In this document: positions 14,872-23,505 of the stretch, piece by piece
Position numbering within the stretch: position 1 is the first letter of the stretch
Layout of the letters: each line of letters opens with the position of its first letter
Assembly (NCBI GenBank): GCA_037134755.1
Contig: JBAXLO010000018.1
Span: 1 to 34,621, forward strand
Reading direction: 5' to 3'
DNA: 34,621 nucleotides
From: JBAXLO01 sp037134755
Lineage (GTDB): Bacteria > Bacteroidota > Bacteroidia > Bacteroidales > JACABE01
Translations under genes and position numbers: made by a program
The notes under the pieces: generated by a model
Told to the model about the DNA's origin: nothing
Database searches by the model: none
The model's input: only the letters and a program-made list of their open reading frames with translations

Positions 14872-17862
14872 TTATGATTCTGCTGCCATTGGAAAATCAT
14901 CTTCATTTGAATTATACTTTATATTTGGATTGTCTTTTAAGTCTTTTAATAATAGATGATATAACTGTCCTACTAAATAATTTGCTAAACCCTTATCTTT
15001 AGATAGTCTGTTCATAAATTCAATAGGTGGTTCGGCATTTTTCAACAATGCTTTGTCGATACTCTCTCTCAACTTCATTCTTTTTACATCTTCAATATTA
15101 TCTGCCAGCATACTTGCCCTTAATGTCTTGTCAGCTTTTAGAGCTTCATACATATCTTTCACAACTTTATCATCATCACCTAACTCAACAGCATACTTTT
15201 CGTTAATTTCTTTAACGATGATTTCTAATACTACTTTCGGGTCTATTTGTTTGCCACCATGCCCATCGCCTTGTGGATTTTCAAGTACGGCGTCTTCTGG
15301 GTTTAAAATAATACTCCCGTTTTCTTCCTCCTGTATTTTGTATTTATCCATATCCACCATTTGAGTTACCTCTAATGGCAATGTTTCTTTCTCGTAAGGA
15401 AGGTATTTGAAAAGCAATTTTGTAAAAAGATAAAACTTTTCAAGGTCGGTATCAATAAAAGTTATGATTTGCGAAATGAACGAATACTGTCGTACATATT
15501 TATTTATATTCTTTCTGAATTTATCTTTATCATCAGCTGAAAGTGGTACATAATTTTCGTCTACTATTTTTTTGAAGAAAGGTGACAGCACTTCAGATTT
15601 TACTTTCTTGCGGACAAACATTTCAATAAAATACAAAACATCTTCTTTAGTAAAAACATCTGTTTTTTCAATTTCATATTTCAAATTGTATAGCTTTTGC
15701 TTATCTGTACCCTGGTCGAGAGTTGTACTTTGGTAATAGTTTTGAAAATCACTTTGAATATCCTCTTGCTTATTCACAAAGTCAATAATAAAAGTCTCTG
15801 ATTTCATGCCCGGAATTGTTCTGTTTAACCTGCTTAGAGTTTGTACTGTTGCTACACCACCCAATGATTTGTCAACATACATGGTATGCAAAAGCGGTTG
15901 GTCAAATCCGGTTTGAAATTTATTAGCCACTATCAATATTTTATTTGCAGGCTTTTTAAATTCTTCGGCAATGTCTTTTATTTTCGGTCCGTTCATACTG
16001 TCCTCTGTATATTTTTCAGGCTCAATTTCTACAGTCCCTGAAAATGCCACTAAAGTTTGAATGTCGAATCCTTGTTCTTTTATTATTTTATCAAATGCAA
16101 TTTTGTATAATACAGCATGCGCTCTTGAGCTGGTAACCAACATTGCCTTTGCTCTGCCACCAATTTTATGAATTGTTTTTTCCATAAAATGGTTGAGCAT
16201 TATATGGCTTTTAGAAGCAATAGCAAATGGATGTTTATTCACTTCTTTTAAAAGTAGTCTTTTAGCTTTTAATTTCTCAAAAGCTTTGTCGTCTTCTGCA
16301 TTTTCATTTTCTATCAATTCAAAATAGGCACTCTTTGTAATATAATTATCCAGTAAATTTAATATAAACCCTTCTTCTATGGCTTGTCGCATGCTATATT
16401 CATGAAAGGCACGATAACCTGATTTTTGTGAAGCATCAGGAATCCCAAACAGCTCTAATGTTTTTGGTTTGGGTGTTGCAGTAAAGGCAAAGAAAGATAG
16501 ATGTGGTAGCTTTTGACGACTTGCCATTATTTTCTCCAATTCTTTTTCAACAGTATCTTTTGGTTCAGCATTTTCATCATCTTCTTTAATGATGTGTTTT
16601 AATGCTTCATCAGTTGTCAAACTTATTTTTAAATCCTTTACGTTTTCTCCACTCTGACTACTATGTGCTTCATCTACAATTATAGCAAAACGCTTACCGT
16701 TTAGTTGCGCTAACTCTCCTATGTAACCAAACTTCTGTAGTGTACTTATTATTATTTTATCACCTTCGGTTAATGCTTTTATCAGTTGTTTGCTGCCCTT
16801 TGTAATAGTTCTTACGGTTCCGTTTATCTTTTCGAACTGCTTTATTTGTTTTTGCAATTGTTTGTCTAATACTATACGATCGGTAATTACAATGATACTG
16901 TCGAATATAGGTTGTTGGTTATCGCCAAACAAATTGGATAGCTGATGTGCAAGCCAGGCAATGGTTTTACTTTTTCCGCTGCCTGCACTATGTTGTATTA
17001 AATAGTTGTGCCCTGTACCTTTTTCTTTTACATCTTTTAATATTTCACGAACACAATCTCTTTGGTGATAGCGAGGAAAAATGGTTTTTATCTCTTTTGT
17101 TTTTTCATCTTCCTCATTGAAAATATAATTATTCAACAACTCCAGCAAACTATCAGCCTGCAACACTTCTTCCCATAAATAACTACTGGCAAATTTGTTT
17201 GCTATTACAGGGTTGTGTGTATCTCTGTTGAAAGGTAAAAAACGGGTGTTGCCATTATCTAATTTGGTAGTCATTAAGACAGTGTTGTTATCGACTGCAA
17301 AATGCACCAAACAGTTTTTTAGAAACGAATCTTTGGCATCTCTGCGTTTGCAGTATTGTTCTACTGCATGGGTAACATTCTGCCCTGTAAATTCATTCTT
17401 TAATTCTAAAGTAATGATAGGAATTCCATTTATACAAATTACCAAATCCAAACTCTTTTCGGGATAAGCACTACTATAATGAACCTGACGAATGATAGAA
17501 AACCGATTAGCTTGGTATTTCTTTAAATGTTCAGGATTTAAACCTGAGGCAGGTTTAAAAGCTATAAGTTTTATACTTGCACCTTGCAGCACAAAACCTT
17601 CGCGAATTAAATTAAGTATGCCTCTTTTATCTCTTAGTTTTGAAAACTCATTAGCTACAGCTTCAATAGTATCTGTTGGGAATTGTTTTTCTAATTTCTT
17701 CCATACATCTGGTTGTGCTTCTTTAATGAACTGTTCCAATAATGCTGTATCAAGCACATACTCCAAATTAAAGTTTTCACTTTTACGGATTGTGTATAAG
17801 TTGCTTGCTGCAAGCAATTCAAATACCGTATCTTCAAAATGTATTTCTCTTATGTTACTCAT
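14872..17862 (-). CDS. hsdR: Type I restriction enzyme, R (endonuclease/translocase) subunit
   Basis: 996 residues, normal for HsdR. The N-terminal PD-(D/E)XK nuclease is visible as SLDLVICINGIPIITLELK with Asp139, Glu153 and Lys155. The SF2 motor follows: Walker A QHSAGSGKSKT (290-300), DEAH (397-400), FTATPK (460-465) and a later helicase half with QTGFDQP and QTLSRLNR. The C-terminal part is helical and would dock on the methyltransferase. It uses ATP to translocate DNA and cuts unmethylated DNA at a distance. It starts 4 bases after the stop of the DUF2971 fusion gene, so it is the last gene of hsdM-hsdS-cargo-hsdR. All key motifs are intact. Confidence 0.96.
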   Translation of the reverse strand: MSNIREIHFEDTVFELLAASNLYTIRKSENFNLEYVLDTALLEQFIKEAQPDVWKKLEKQFPTDTIEAVANEFSKLRDKRGILNLIREGFVLQGASIKLIAFKPASGLNPEHLKKYQANRFSIIRQVHYSSAYPEKSLDLVICINGIPIITLELKNEFTGQNVTHAVEQYCKRRDAKDSFLKNCLVHFAVDNNTVLMTTKLDNGNTRFLPFNRDTHNPVIANKFASSYLWEEVLQADSLLELLNNYIFNEEDEKTKEIKTIFPRYHQRDCVREILKDVKEKGTGHNYLIQHSAGSGKSKTIAWLAHQLSNLFGDNQQPIFDSIIVITDRIVLDKQLQKQIKQFEKINGTVRTITKGSKQLIKALTEGDKIIISTLQKFGYIGELAQLNGKRFAIIVDEAHSSQSGENVKDLKISLTTDEALKHIIKEDDENAEPKDTVEKELEKIMASRQKLPHLSFFAFTATPKPKTLELFGIPDASQKSGYRAFHEYSMRQAIEEGFILNLLDNYITKSAYFELIENENAEDDKAFEKLKAKRLLLKEVNKHPFAIASKSHIMLNHFMEKTIHKIGGRAKAMLVTSSRAHAVLYKIAFDKIIKEQGFDIQTLVAFSGTVEIEPEKYTEDSMNGPKIKDIAEEFKKPANKILIVANKFQTGFDQPLLHTMYVDKSLGGVATVQTLSRLNRTIPGMKSETFIIDFVNKQEDIQSDFQNYYQSTTLDQGTDKQKLYNLKYEIEKTDVFTKEDVLYFIEMFVRKKVKSEVLSPFFKKIVDENYVPLSADDKDKFRKNINKYVRQYSFISQIITFIDTDLEKFYLFTKLLFKYLPYEKETLPLEVTQMVDMDKYKIQEEENGSIILNPEDAVLENPQGDGHGGKQIDPKVVLEIIVKEINEKYAVELGDDDKVVKDMYEALKADKTLRASMLADNIEDVKRMKLRESIDKALLKNAEPPIEFMNRLSKDKGLANYLVGQLYHLLLKDLKDNPNIKYNSNEDDFPMAAES

Positions 17863-17866
17863 TTTT

Positions 17867-19249
17867 TTATCTATAATTTTTAATCTTACTAAGAGACACC
17901 TTTAGTTTTGATAAATTATATTCATCAACTTCTGTTTCTACACCATCAACTATATTTTTTTTCTTTCTACGTTTTAATTCTCTTACAAACTGTTCAAATT
18001 GCTTCTGATTAATTTCTTTCTCTGGGCTTTTAGAACCAAGTATAATCTCAGTTAATTCAAAAGGTAAACCATCACCATTTAATTTAAATTCAACATAAGG
18101 GTTCAATATGCCGTGGCTAGTTGTTAACACCCAGCCTTTAGGAGCTTCTTTTTCATTTAAAATATATAATAATCTCACTTCATCTTCAACTGCATAATCA
18201 GACGGCTTAAAGAAATGTTTCCAAGTACTTAGAGTCTTAAATTCAAAATTAATATTCAGTTTATTCTTTAACTCTGCTATTATATTTTTTATCAAATCTA
18301 AATCAGGATGTATACCTCCAGGTTTACCATAACTTATTCTTTTTAAAATAAATTTAGAATTAAGATGTTCTTCATTAATATTCAAAACTAAACAGACACC
18401 TTTTGAATCTTCTGCATATAGTCTCCATTGAGTAAGATCGTCTTCTTTTAAAGAACAAGAAGAAATAAATCTTCTATTATATGCATCTATAGTTTTCCAA
18501 AAAGCTTGTGTATAATCTCTGTTTGTACCGGTTATGTAATTTTCTGTATAGTTTACTTCAGTTGTGTCATTCATGCCAACTAGGCAATTCATTCGAAATG
18601 AATTGTAGTTAAGCATAGCAAAAAGAGTATTAACAGTAGTATACCTAAATATTTTTTTTAAGGGTTTGTTGTCCTTTAGTAACAATCTAAATATTCTATT
18701 CTCAATATTTTCAATGTCAGTGGGGTTCTTAAATGAAAACATTTGGTCAATTTCGTCATATTCAACTGCATTAACTATTTGATTAAATATATTATATATT
18801 TGTTCTTTTAAAAACCTGAATTCACTTTTAATAATAAGATTTTTAATTAAATCAGCAATTTGAACTTTGAGAGTTTCTATATCTCTAATTTTATATTTGA
18901 TTAGGGCTTCTATAAACTCATTGAAACTAAGAAGAGCCCTATGGTTAGTATAACCCTTTTCTGTAACCAGAAATCTTTCACCATCTGAAAGAATTACAAA
19001 CCTGATATTATTTTCAAAGGCAAATTTTTCTATTCTAGAAAAATCAAATGACTCAAAAAATTGCGAATTCTTTAACTCTATAATAGCAAGAATACGACTA
19101 CCAATATTAATAGAAATATCGTAAGGAACATTTTTATTTAAAGGTCTAATAGCCTTTAAATCATACAGTTTTTTTGATGTTTGAAATTTTACATTTCTTT
19201 CATTAAAGCGTATATAAAAACTTTCTTCTAATTGTGAATCGAATTTCAT
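17867..19249 (-). CDS. PD-(D/E)XK nuclease-like domain fused to DUF2971
   Basis: 460 residues. The N-terminus resembles type I restriction N-terminal nuclease domains: YDISINIGSRILAIIELKN gives Asp44, Glu58 and Lys60. A helical linker (about 100-200) leads to a DUF2971 region, recognised by NSFRMNCLVGMNDTTE, FISSCSLKEDDLTQWRLYAE (261-280) with GVCLVL, and VEDEVRLLY. DUF2971 has no function known to me; its Cys and Trp-Arg-x-Tyr pattern is conserved in the family. The gene overlaps hsdS by 4 bases and precedes hsdR by 4, so it is firmly embedded in the type I operon. It may be an accessory nuclease or an effector that acts if restriction fails. Neither is proven. Confidence 0.78.
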   Translation of the reverse strand: MKFDSQLEESFYIRFNERNVKFQTSKKLYDLKAIRPLNKNVPYDISINIGSRILAIIELKNSQFFESFDFSRIEKFAFENNIRFVILSDGERFLVTEKGYTNHRALLSFNEFIEALIKYKIRDIETLKVQIADLIKNLIIKSEFRFLKEQIYNIFNQIVNAVEYDEIDQMFSFKNPTDIENIENRIFRLLLKDNKPLKKIFRYTTVNTLFAMLNYNSFRMNCLVGMNDTTEVNYTENYITGTNRDYTQAFWKTIDAYNRRFISSCSLKEDDLTQWRLYAEDSKGVCLVLNINEEHLNSKFILKRISYGKPGGIHPDLDLIKNIIAELKNKLNINFEFKTLSTWKHFFKPSDYAVEDEVRLLYILNEKEAPKGWVLTTSHGILNPYVEFKLNGDGLPFELTEIILGSKSPEKEINQKQFEQFVRELKRRKKKNIVDGVETEVDEYNLSKLKVSLSKIKNYR

Positions 19250-20598
19250 ATTGTTTGTTTTTTAATATTTTCCCACTCCCTAACATCTATCTTCCCCGTA
19301 ACTGCCTGGCTTATTAATGCTGTTCTATACTCTTGCATTAAATCAATTTGCTTTTGGTATTTGGTGATAAGATTATCCATCTCTAATCTATAATTATCGA
19401 GATATTCAATAATTTGTTTTTGCTCGTCAATTGGAGGTAAAGGAATACGATAGCGTTCAACATTTTTTACATTTAAATTTCCTTGTCCGCCAGCTACTAC
19501 AGTTCCCTCATGATTTAATTGATAGCAATATTCTGTATTGAAAAAATATACAATATATTCACTAAGTATTTCTTTATTTGGTCTTATGTGCGTTAAGCTA
19601 ACATAAATAGAGAATTCCAAATCAGTATCAATTATACAAGCATCTCCGATACAAGCACCAACTCTAGTAACTAATACATCGCCCTTTTGAGGCTTTTTAT
19701 TTCTTATAAGTTGTTTATGAAGTGAAGGTTTTATGAAACTATATTTACTAAGATCCATTGCAAATGGTCTGCAATTTTGTGCTGAAAGAAATGCAACACC
19801 TTCGCTTTCTTCCACATATTCTGGAGTAGCAGCCACCCCACATGTAAGAATAGAAGTAAGACTCTTAAATTTTCTTATCTCCCAATGTTCGGGTATTTCA
19901 GGTACATATTTTATATCTGTTGACTTGTAATTAACTTTAGTATTAATCCCTTTAGTAATAGCTTGGTTAATCTTAAAATGCAACTGCTCCTTCAGCAACT
20001 CTATTTGCTTTTGGCGATTAGCTATAAACTTATCTATCTGCCCTGTTTTGTAATCCAGAAATCGTACTATGGAATGTTGTTCGGGGAGTGGTGGTTTTGG
20101 AACCAAAATTAAATTATACTTATCGGCACCAATATTTTGAATAGTGGATTGTATAAATATCATATCCTTCCAATTTTCATAAGAAGATGAACTTGTGTAA
20201 TAATCAAGAAATTTAAAGTTCATTTTTTTTGCATCACAACTTGCCTTAATCAAATAACCTGCAAAGCAAGCTATCCCTTCATAATTATCAAAAAGTAAAG
20301 TCTTACCAACAGTTGCTCCACTTCTAGCAAATAGAATATCTCCATTTTTTAATAAATATTCTTTTGCTATTTTAAAAGGAAGGGACTTGAATGTTTCTTC
20401 TCGTAATTTCCCACTATTATCAAAATCAGTTATACGAATATAACGAGGCAATTTTCTGTCATCAAGTTCCGCTGCTTCGTTTGCTCCATATTTCAATTTC
20501 TCTTTAACTAAAAATTTAAGTTTCCAGACTTCCCATTGCTGTGGTATATCTGAAATATATTCAATTCCTGATTCCTTATATTCTGGATACTTTCTCAT
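19246..20598 (-). CDS. hsdS: Type I restriction-modification specificity subunit
   Basis: 450 residues with the usual duplicated layout: target-recognition domain 1 (about 15-170), a conserved helix starting PPLPEQHSIVRFLD (169-182), target-recognition domain 2 (about 235-390), and a second helix starting PPIDEQKQIIEYLD and ending in TALISQAVTGKIDVREW. The two helices set the spacing between the half-sites of the bipartite DNA target. It overlaps hsdM by 4 bases and the DUF2971 fusion by 4 bases. The target sequence cannot be deduced from the protein. Neither recognition domain looks truncated, so the specificity subunit should be functional. Confidence 0.95.
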   Translation of the reverse strand: MRKYPEYKESGIEYISDIPQQWEVWKLKFLVKEKLKYGANEAAELDDRKLPRYIRITDFDNSGKLREETFKSLPFKIAKEYLLKNGDILFARSGATVGKTLLFDNYEGIACFAGYLIKASCDAKKMNFKFLDYYTSSSSYENWKDMIFIQSTIQNIGADKYNLILVPKPPLPEQHSIVRFLDYKTGQIDKFIANRQKQIELLKEQLHFKINQAITKGINTKVNYKSTDIKYVPEIPEHWEIRKFKSLTSILTCGVAATPEYVEESEGVAFLSAQNCRPFAMDLSKYSFIKPSLHKQLIRNKKPQKGDVLVTRVGACIGDACIIDTDLEFSIYVSLTHIRPNKEILSEYIVYFFNTEYCYQLNHEGTVVAGGQGNLNVKNVERYRIPLPPIDEQKQIIEYLDNYRLEMDNLITKYQKQIDLMQEYRTALISQAVTGKIDVREWENIKKQTI

Positions 20599-22793
20599 TC
20601 GGCAACTTCTTTTATTTCAGCAAGCAAATCTTCTGTTTCTTCTTCCAATGCCTCAATATCTGCCATTATTTCGCTAAGGTCGCGCAATGGTTTGTATTCG
20701 TAAAAGAATTTGGTAAAAGGTATTTCGAAACCAATCTTATCTTTATCTCTGTCCATCCACGCATCGGGGGCAAAAGGTAGTACTTCGCGTTCAAAATATT
20801 CGTCAATGTCCTCTTTCCATTTAATGCTTTCAGTATCGCGTAAGTCGGTATCCTGCAGAGGTTTTTCTTTCCAGTTGTATACTCTGCCTTTTTGTACTGG
20901 TATATCATAAGGGTCGGCAAATACAACTTCCGCTTCTTCGTCTTTTTCGCCAATAGTGTCTCTTAACATTTTAAGCAATGCTTTGCCGGGCTGGCTTCCA
21001 TAAGCTTTTGCGAAAGCAATAAAGAAATTAGTGTCTGACCTCTCCCTAATTCCCTCTCCACCTCGACTCCGCTCGGTGACCGGTGGAGTATCATACCTCT
21101 CCCCGTTCGACAAGCTCACGGACCGAAGAGAAAGGGACTTTAAAGCATTCAATATTTTTTCTTGCATGGCTTTACCTTTGGCAATATCGGTTTCGGCTGC
21201 TGCTTTATCTTTTTTCTTTGTAGTGGCTAATTCTTTAAACTTACTATGTTCTTTGATGGCTTCCAGCTTTTCGTCAGTAATTTGGTAAGCCAATCGCAAT
21301 GGTCGCTCAACAGTTACTTTGGTGTATTTAAAATCGCTAACATCATAAATCTTTGAAATCTCAAGAGGCTTTGCTCCCACTCCTTCGGCAGGTGTGGGTT
21401 TAAGGCTATATTCTTTGTATTGTTTATAAATATCGGTAATAAGGTTAATACCGCTTTCGCTAATCTCGTATTGTTTTTTGCCCAATGCTTTTATTTTCTT
21501 GGTAAAGTGGGGGTGTATGGCATTTATCAACTGCACTTTGCCTTTACGGTTGGCAGGTTTTTTATTATTCAATATCCAGATATAAGAACCAATGCCGGTG
21601 CCGTAAAACAAATCTTTGGGCATAGCCACAATACAATCCAGCAAATCGTTAGGGTCGTCCATTATCCAACCTCTAATGTTGCTCCAACCACCTCCGGCAT
21701 CACCATTAAACAGCGGCGAACCATTAAACACAATACCTATAGTGCTGCCTTGCGAATTCATTTTGCTTATCATGTGTTGTAAAAACAAAAACGAACCATC
21801 GCTTACATCAGGAGTACCTGCACCAAAGCGTCCACTAAATCCTTTTTCTTCGGCTTCGTTTTCTACAAAATCACGCATGTTTTTCCAGTCGTCGCCAAAA
21901 GGCGGATTGGTAAGCATATAGTTAAAGGTCTTGCCTATCAATCGGTCTTTTGTAATGGTATTGCCATGCTTTATGTTTTCGGCATCCTCGCCTTTAATCA
22001 GCAAATCAGATTTGGCAATAGCATACGTCTTTTCGTTTATCTCCTGCCCATATACCCACACATCCAAGTTTTTATTTACAGTTTCCTGCAAATAATCTTT
22101 AGCAGTAGTAAGCATTCCTCCGGTTCCGCAACAAGGGTCGTAAATATTAATTCCGGCACCTGCCTTTTGTAGTTTCTCCGTTTCGTTGGCAAACACCAGG
22201 TTTACCATCAATCTCACAATTTCGCGTGGAGTAAAATACTGTCCTGCTTTTTCGTTACTGGTTTCTTTCGATTTACGAATAAGTATCTCGAAAATAGTAC
22301 CCATATCATGATTGCTCACCTTGTCGGGATGCAAATCAATTTTAGGCGACACAAATTCTTTGGTAACAATAAGCAGCAAATCCTTACGCAACAGGGTTTC
22401 GTAAATAGGTGATAAGCCCTTTTCGGGTCCACCACTAAAGTTTAAAAGAATATCTTTTATGTTTTCGCTAAAACCTTTCAGATAAGCATCGAAGTTTATA
22501 CCAATATTATTAATGTCTTTAGTAAGACCAAGCAAGGTATAATCCGATTTATTGTAAAAGTTCTGTCCCGAAGCCTTCTTCAATAATTGATCCAATACTT
22601 CAGGTGAAGCAGTATCTTTAAATTTTTCATTAGCTTTAACTACAGTTTCATGAGTACCTTCCAGCACGCAATCAATACGCCTCAACAATGTAAAAGGCAA
22701 AATTACCTCTTCATAATCTTTCTCTGCATATTCATCACGGATATGTTCTTTTATATTCCAAATGAACTCCGATATTTCGTTATGGTTTTCCAT
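20595..22793 (-). CDS. hsdM: Type I adenine-N6 methyltransferase subunit with two repeat-derived insertions
   Basis: 732 residues, long for HsdM (typically about 500-550, with larger variants known). An N-terminal helical domain (1-150) precedes the methyltransferase fold: SAM motif YDPCCGTGG (218-226) and catalytic NPPF (296-299), as in N6-adenine enzymes. The C-terminus ends in an acidic helix that would contact HsdS. Residues about 465-477 (KPTPAEGVGAKPL) and 552-589 (including RYDTPPVTERSRGGEG) are encoded by DNA that looks like dispersed palindromic repeats, not ancestral HsdM sequence. Both keep the frame, so the protein is probably still made. It is the first gene of the operon. Confidence 0.93.
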   Translation of the reverse strand: MENHNEISEFIWNIKEHIRDEYAEKDYEEVILPFTLLRRIDCVLEGTHETVVKANEKFKDTASPEVLDQLLKKASGQNFYNKSDYTLLGLTKDINNIGINFDAYLKGFSENIKDILLNFSGGPEKGLSPIYETLLRKDLLLIVTKEFVSPKIDLHPDKVSNHDMGTIFEILIRKSKETSNEKAGQYFTPREIVRLMVNLVFANETEKLQKAGAGINIYDPCCGTGGMLTTAKDYLQETVNKNLDVWVYGQEINEKTYAIAKSDLLIKGEDAENIKHGNTITKDRLIGKTFNYMLTNPPFGDDWKNMRDFVENEAEEKGFSGRFGAGTPDVSDGSFLFLQHMISKMNSQGSTIGIVFNGSPLFNGDAGGGWSNIRGWIMDDPNDLLDCIVAMPKDLFYGTGIGSYIWILNNKKPANRKGKVQLINAIHPHFTKKIKALGKKQYEISESGINLITDIYKQYKEYSLKPTPAEGVGAKPLEISKIYDVSDFKYTKVTVERPLRLAYQITDEKLEAIKEHSKFKELATTKKKDKAAAETDIAKGKAMQEKILNALKSLSLRSVSLSNGERYDTPPVTERSRGGEGIRERSDTNFFIAFAKAYGSQPGKALLKMLRDTIGEKDEEAEVVFADPYDIPVQKGRVYNWKEKPLQDTDLRDTESIKWKEDIDEYFEREVLPFAPDAWMDRDKDKIGFEIPFTKFFYEYKPLRDLSEIMADIEALEEETEDLLAEIKEVAE
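21031..21139. repeat. Palindromic repeat element inserted in hsdM
   Basis: The stretch contains CTCGACTCCGCTCGGTGACC and CGTTCGACAAGCTCACGG, around a small palindrome GTATCATAC, with pyrimidine-rich CCCTCTCC on one side and GAGAAAGGG on the other. These phrases are typical of intergenic repeats in Bacteroidota. It adds about 36 codons without a stop or frameshift. Confidence 0.6.
21365..21404. repeat. Second, shorter palindromic repeat in hsdM
   Basis: CCCACTCCTTCGGCAGGTG followed by TGGG has CCCAC/GTGGG ends around a CTTCGGCAG core, and it encodes KPTPAEGVGAKPL. It resembles TCCTTCGG-type dispersed repeats. Codons on either side read as normal HsdM. Confidence 0.4.
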
Positions 22794-22817
22794 TTATTCT
22801 ATTTCAAATTTATTCTC

Positions 22818-22825
22818 CAAAATTA
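22818..22825 (-). promoter_or_regulatory. -7 promoter element before hsdM
   Basis: The minus strand reads TAATTTTG, a TAnnTTTG match, 24 bases before the hsdM ATG at 22793. No clear -33 box was found. Confidence 0.4.
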
Positions 22826-22910
22826 CTTAAACATTTTGGATAAACTGGAATAAAAATAAAATAAAAATTATAATCACCAATTCACCAAACTTGCCTGCCG
22901 ATAGGTAGGT

Positions 22911-22958
22911 CGCCAAATCGCCAAATCACTAAATCACTAAATCACCAAATCGCCAAAT
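22911..22958. repeat. 8-bp tandem repeat, six units
   Basis: Units CGCCAAAT, CGCCAAAT, CACTAAAT, CACTAAAT, CACCAAAT and CGCCAAAT run head to tail. A diverged copy (CACCAATTCACCAAAC) precedes it from about 22875, beside a CCTGCCGATAGGTAGG near-palindrome at 22894-22909. Confidence 0.85.
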
Positions 22959-22964
22959 CATTTT

Positions 22965-23008
22965 CTTTGCGTCCCTTTGCGAAAACCTTAGCGTACCTTT
23001 GCGTGAAA
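22965..23008. repeat. Dispersed TTTGCG-type intergenic repeat
   Basis: CTTTGCGT, CTTTGCGA, TTAGCGTA and CTTTGCGTGAAA occur in quick succession. This phrase recurs between genes in many Bacteroidota genomes, to my recollection. It was probably left by a small non-coding repeat family. Confidence 0.45.
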
Positions 23009-23079
23009 TTCTTAATTCTTACCAACTTCACAATACTAAATATTTTTCTAAAAAACTCTTTTTTTTCGAATAAAAACTC

Positions 23080-23363
23080 AAAACAAAAGCAAAATGGTCT
23101 TTTCCAACTTTCAAAAAATGCTTTTTTTTAAACTAAAAACACTTTTCTAAAAAAAATAAAGTCTAAAACAAAAGTTAAATGGTCTTCCCTAAAAATAAAA
23201 TGGTCTTCGCCAAAAGTTCAAAAACCTAAAACAAAAGTTCAAAAACCCAAAACAAAAGTTGAAAAACCTAAAACAAAAGCAAAAGGATCTTCGCCAAAAG
23301 TCTAAAAATCCAAAACAAAAGTTAAATGGTCTTCGCCAAAAGTTGAAAGATCTCCGGGAAACG
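23080..23363. repeat. Second phased 21-bp repeat array
   Basis: The core AAAACAAAAG, or its variant TCGCCAAAAG, ends at 23174, 23216, 23237, 23258, 23279, 23300, 23321 and 23342, with a last diverged unit near 23363; intervals are 21 or 42 bases. A related core ends at 23089, four periods plus one base earlier. Linking segments alternate between TTCAAAAACC and TTAAATGGTC. It is A-rich on the plus strand, whereas the array at 12069 is T-rich there. No spacers, so not CRISPR. The rest of 22794-23505 holds only the other repeats and promoter boxes listed. Confidence 0.82.
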
Positions 23364-23471
23364 GTTTTTTTAGAAGAAAGATTGTCCACATTGCGTAAAG
23401 CTTACAAACATTACCACAATTATATGTATTAATACAAAAAAGAAAAAAATACAAATCACGAATAAAATTGT

Positions 23472-23479
23472 TACATTTG
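23472..23479 (+). promoter_or_regulatory. -7 promoter element before secreted protein gene
   Basis: TACATTTG matches TAnnTTTG and lies 26 bases before the ATG at 23506. Confidence 0.45.
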
Positions 23480-23505
23480 CAAAAGAATAATTAATATCTC
23501 ATAAT

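Noticed and set aside
20595..22793. hsdM as a pseudogene
   Set aside because: Despite repeat-derived insertions the frame is open and the SAM-binding and NPPF motifs are intact.
23189..23389. Minus-strand ORF of 66 residues rich in Phe, Arg and Cys
   Set aside because: It is a by-product of the second 21-bp array; no ribosome-binding site or promoter is visible.
12900..23400. Mobile element or prophage carrying the defence block
   Set aside because: No integrase, transposase, attachment-site duplication or phage structural gene was found; only the repeat-rich edges hint at transfer.
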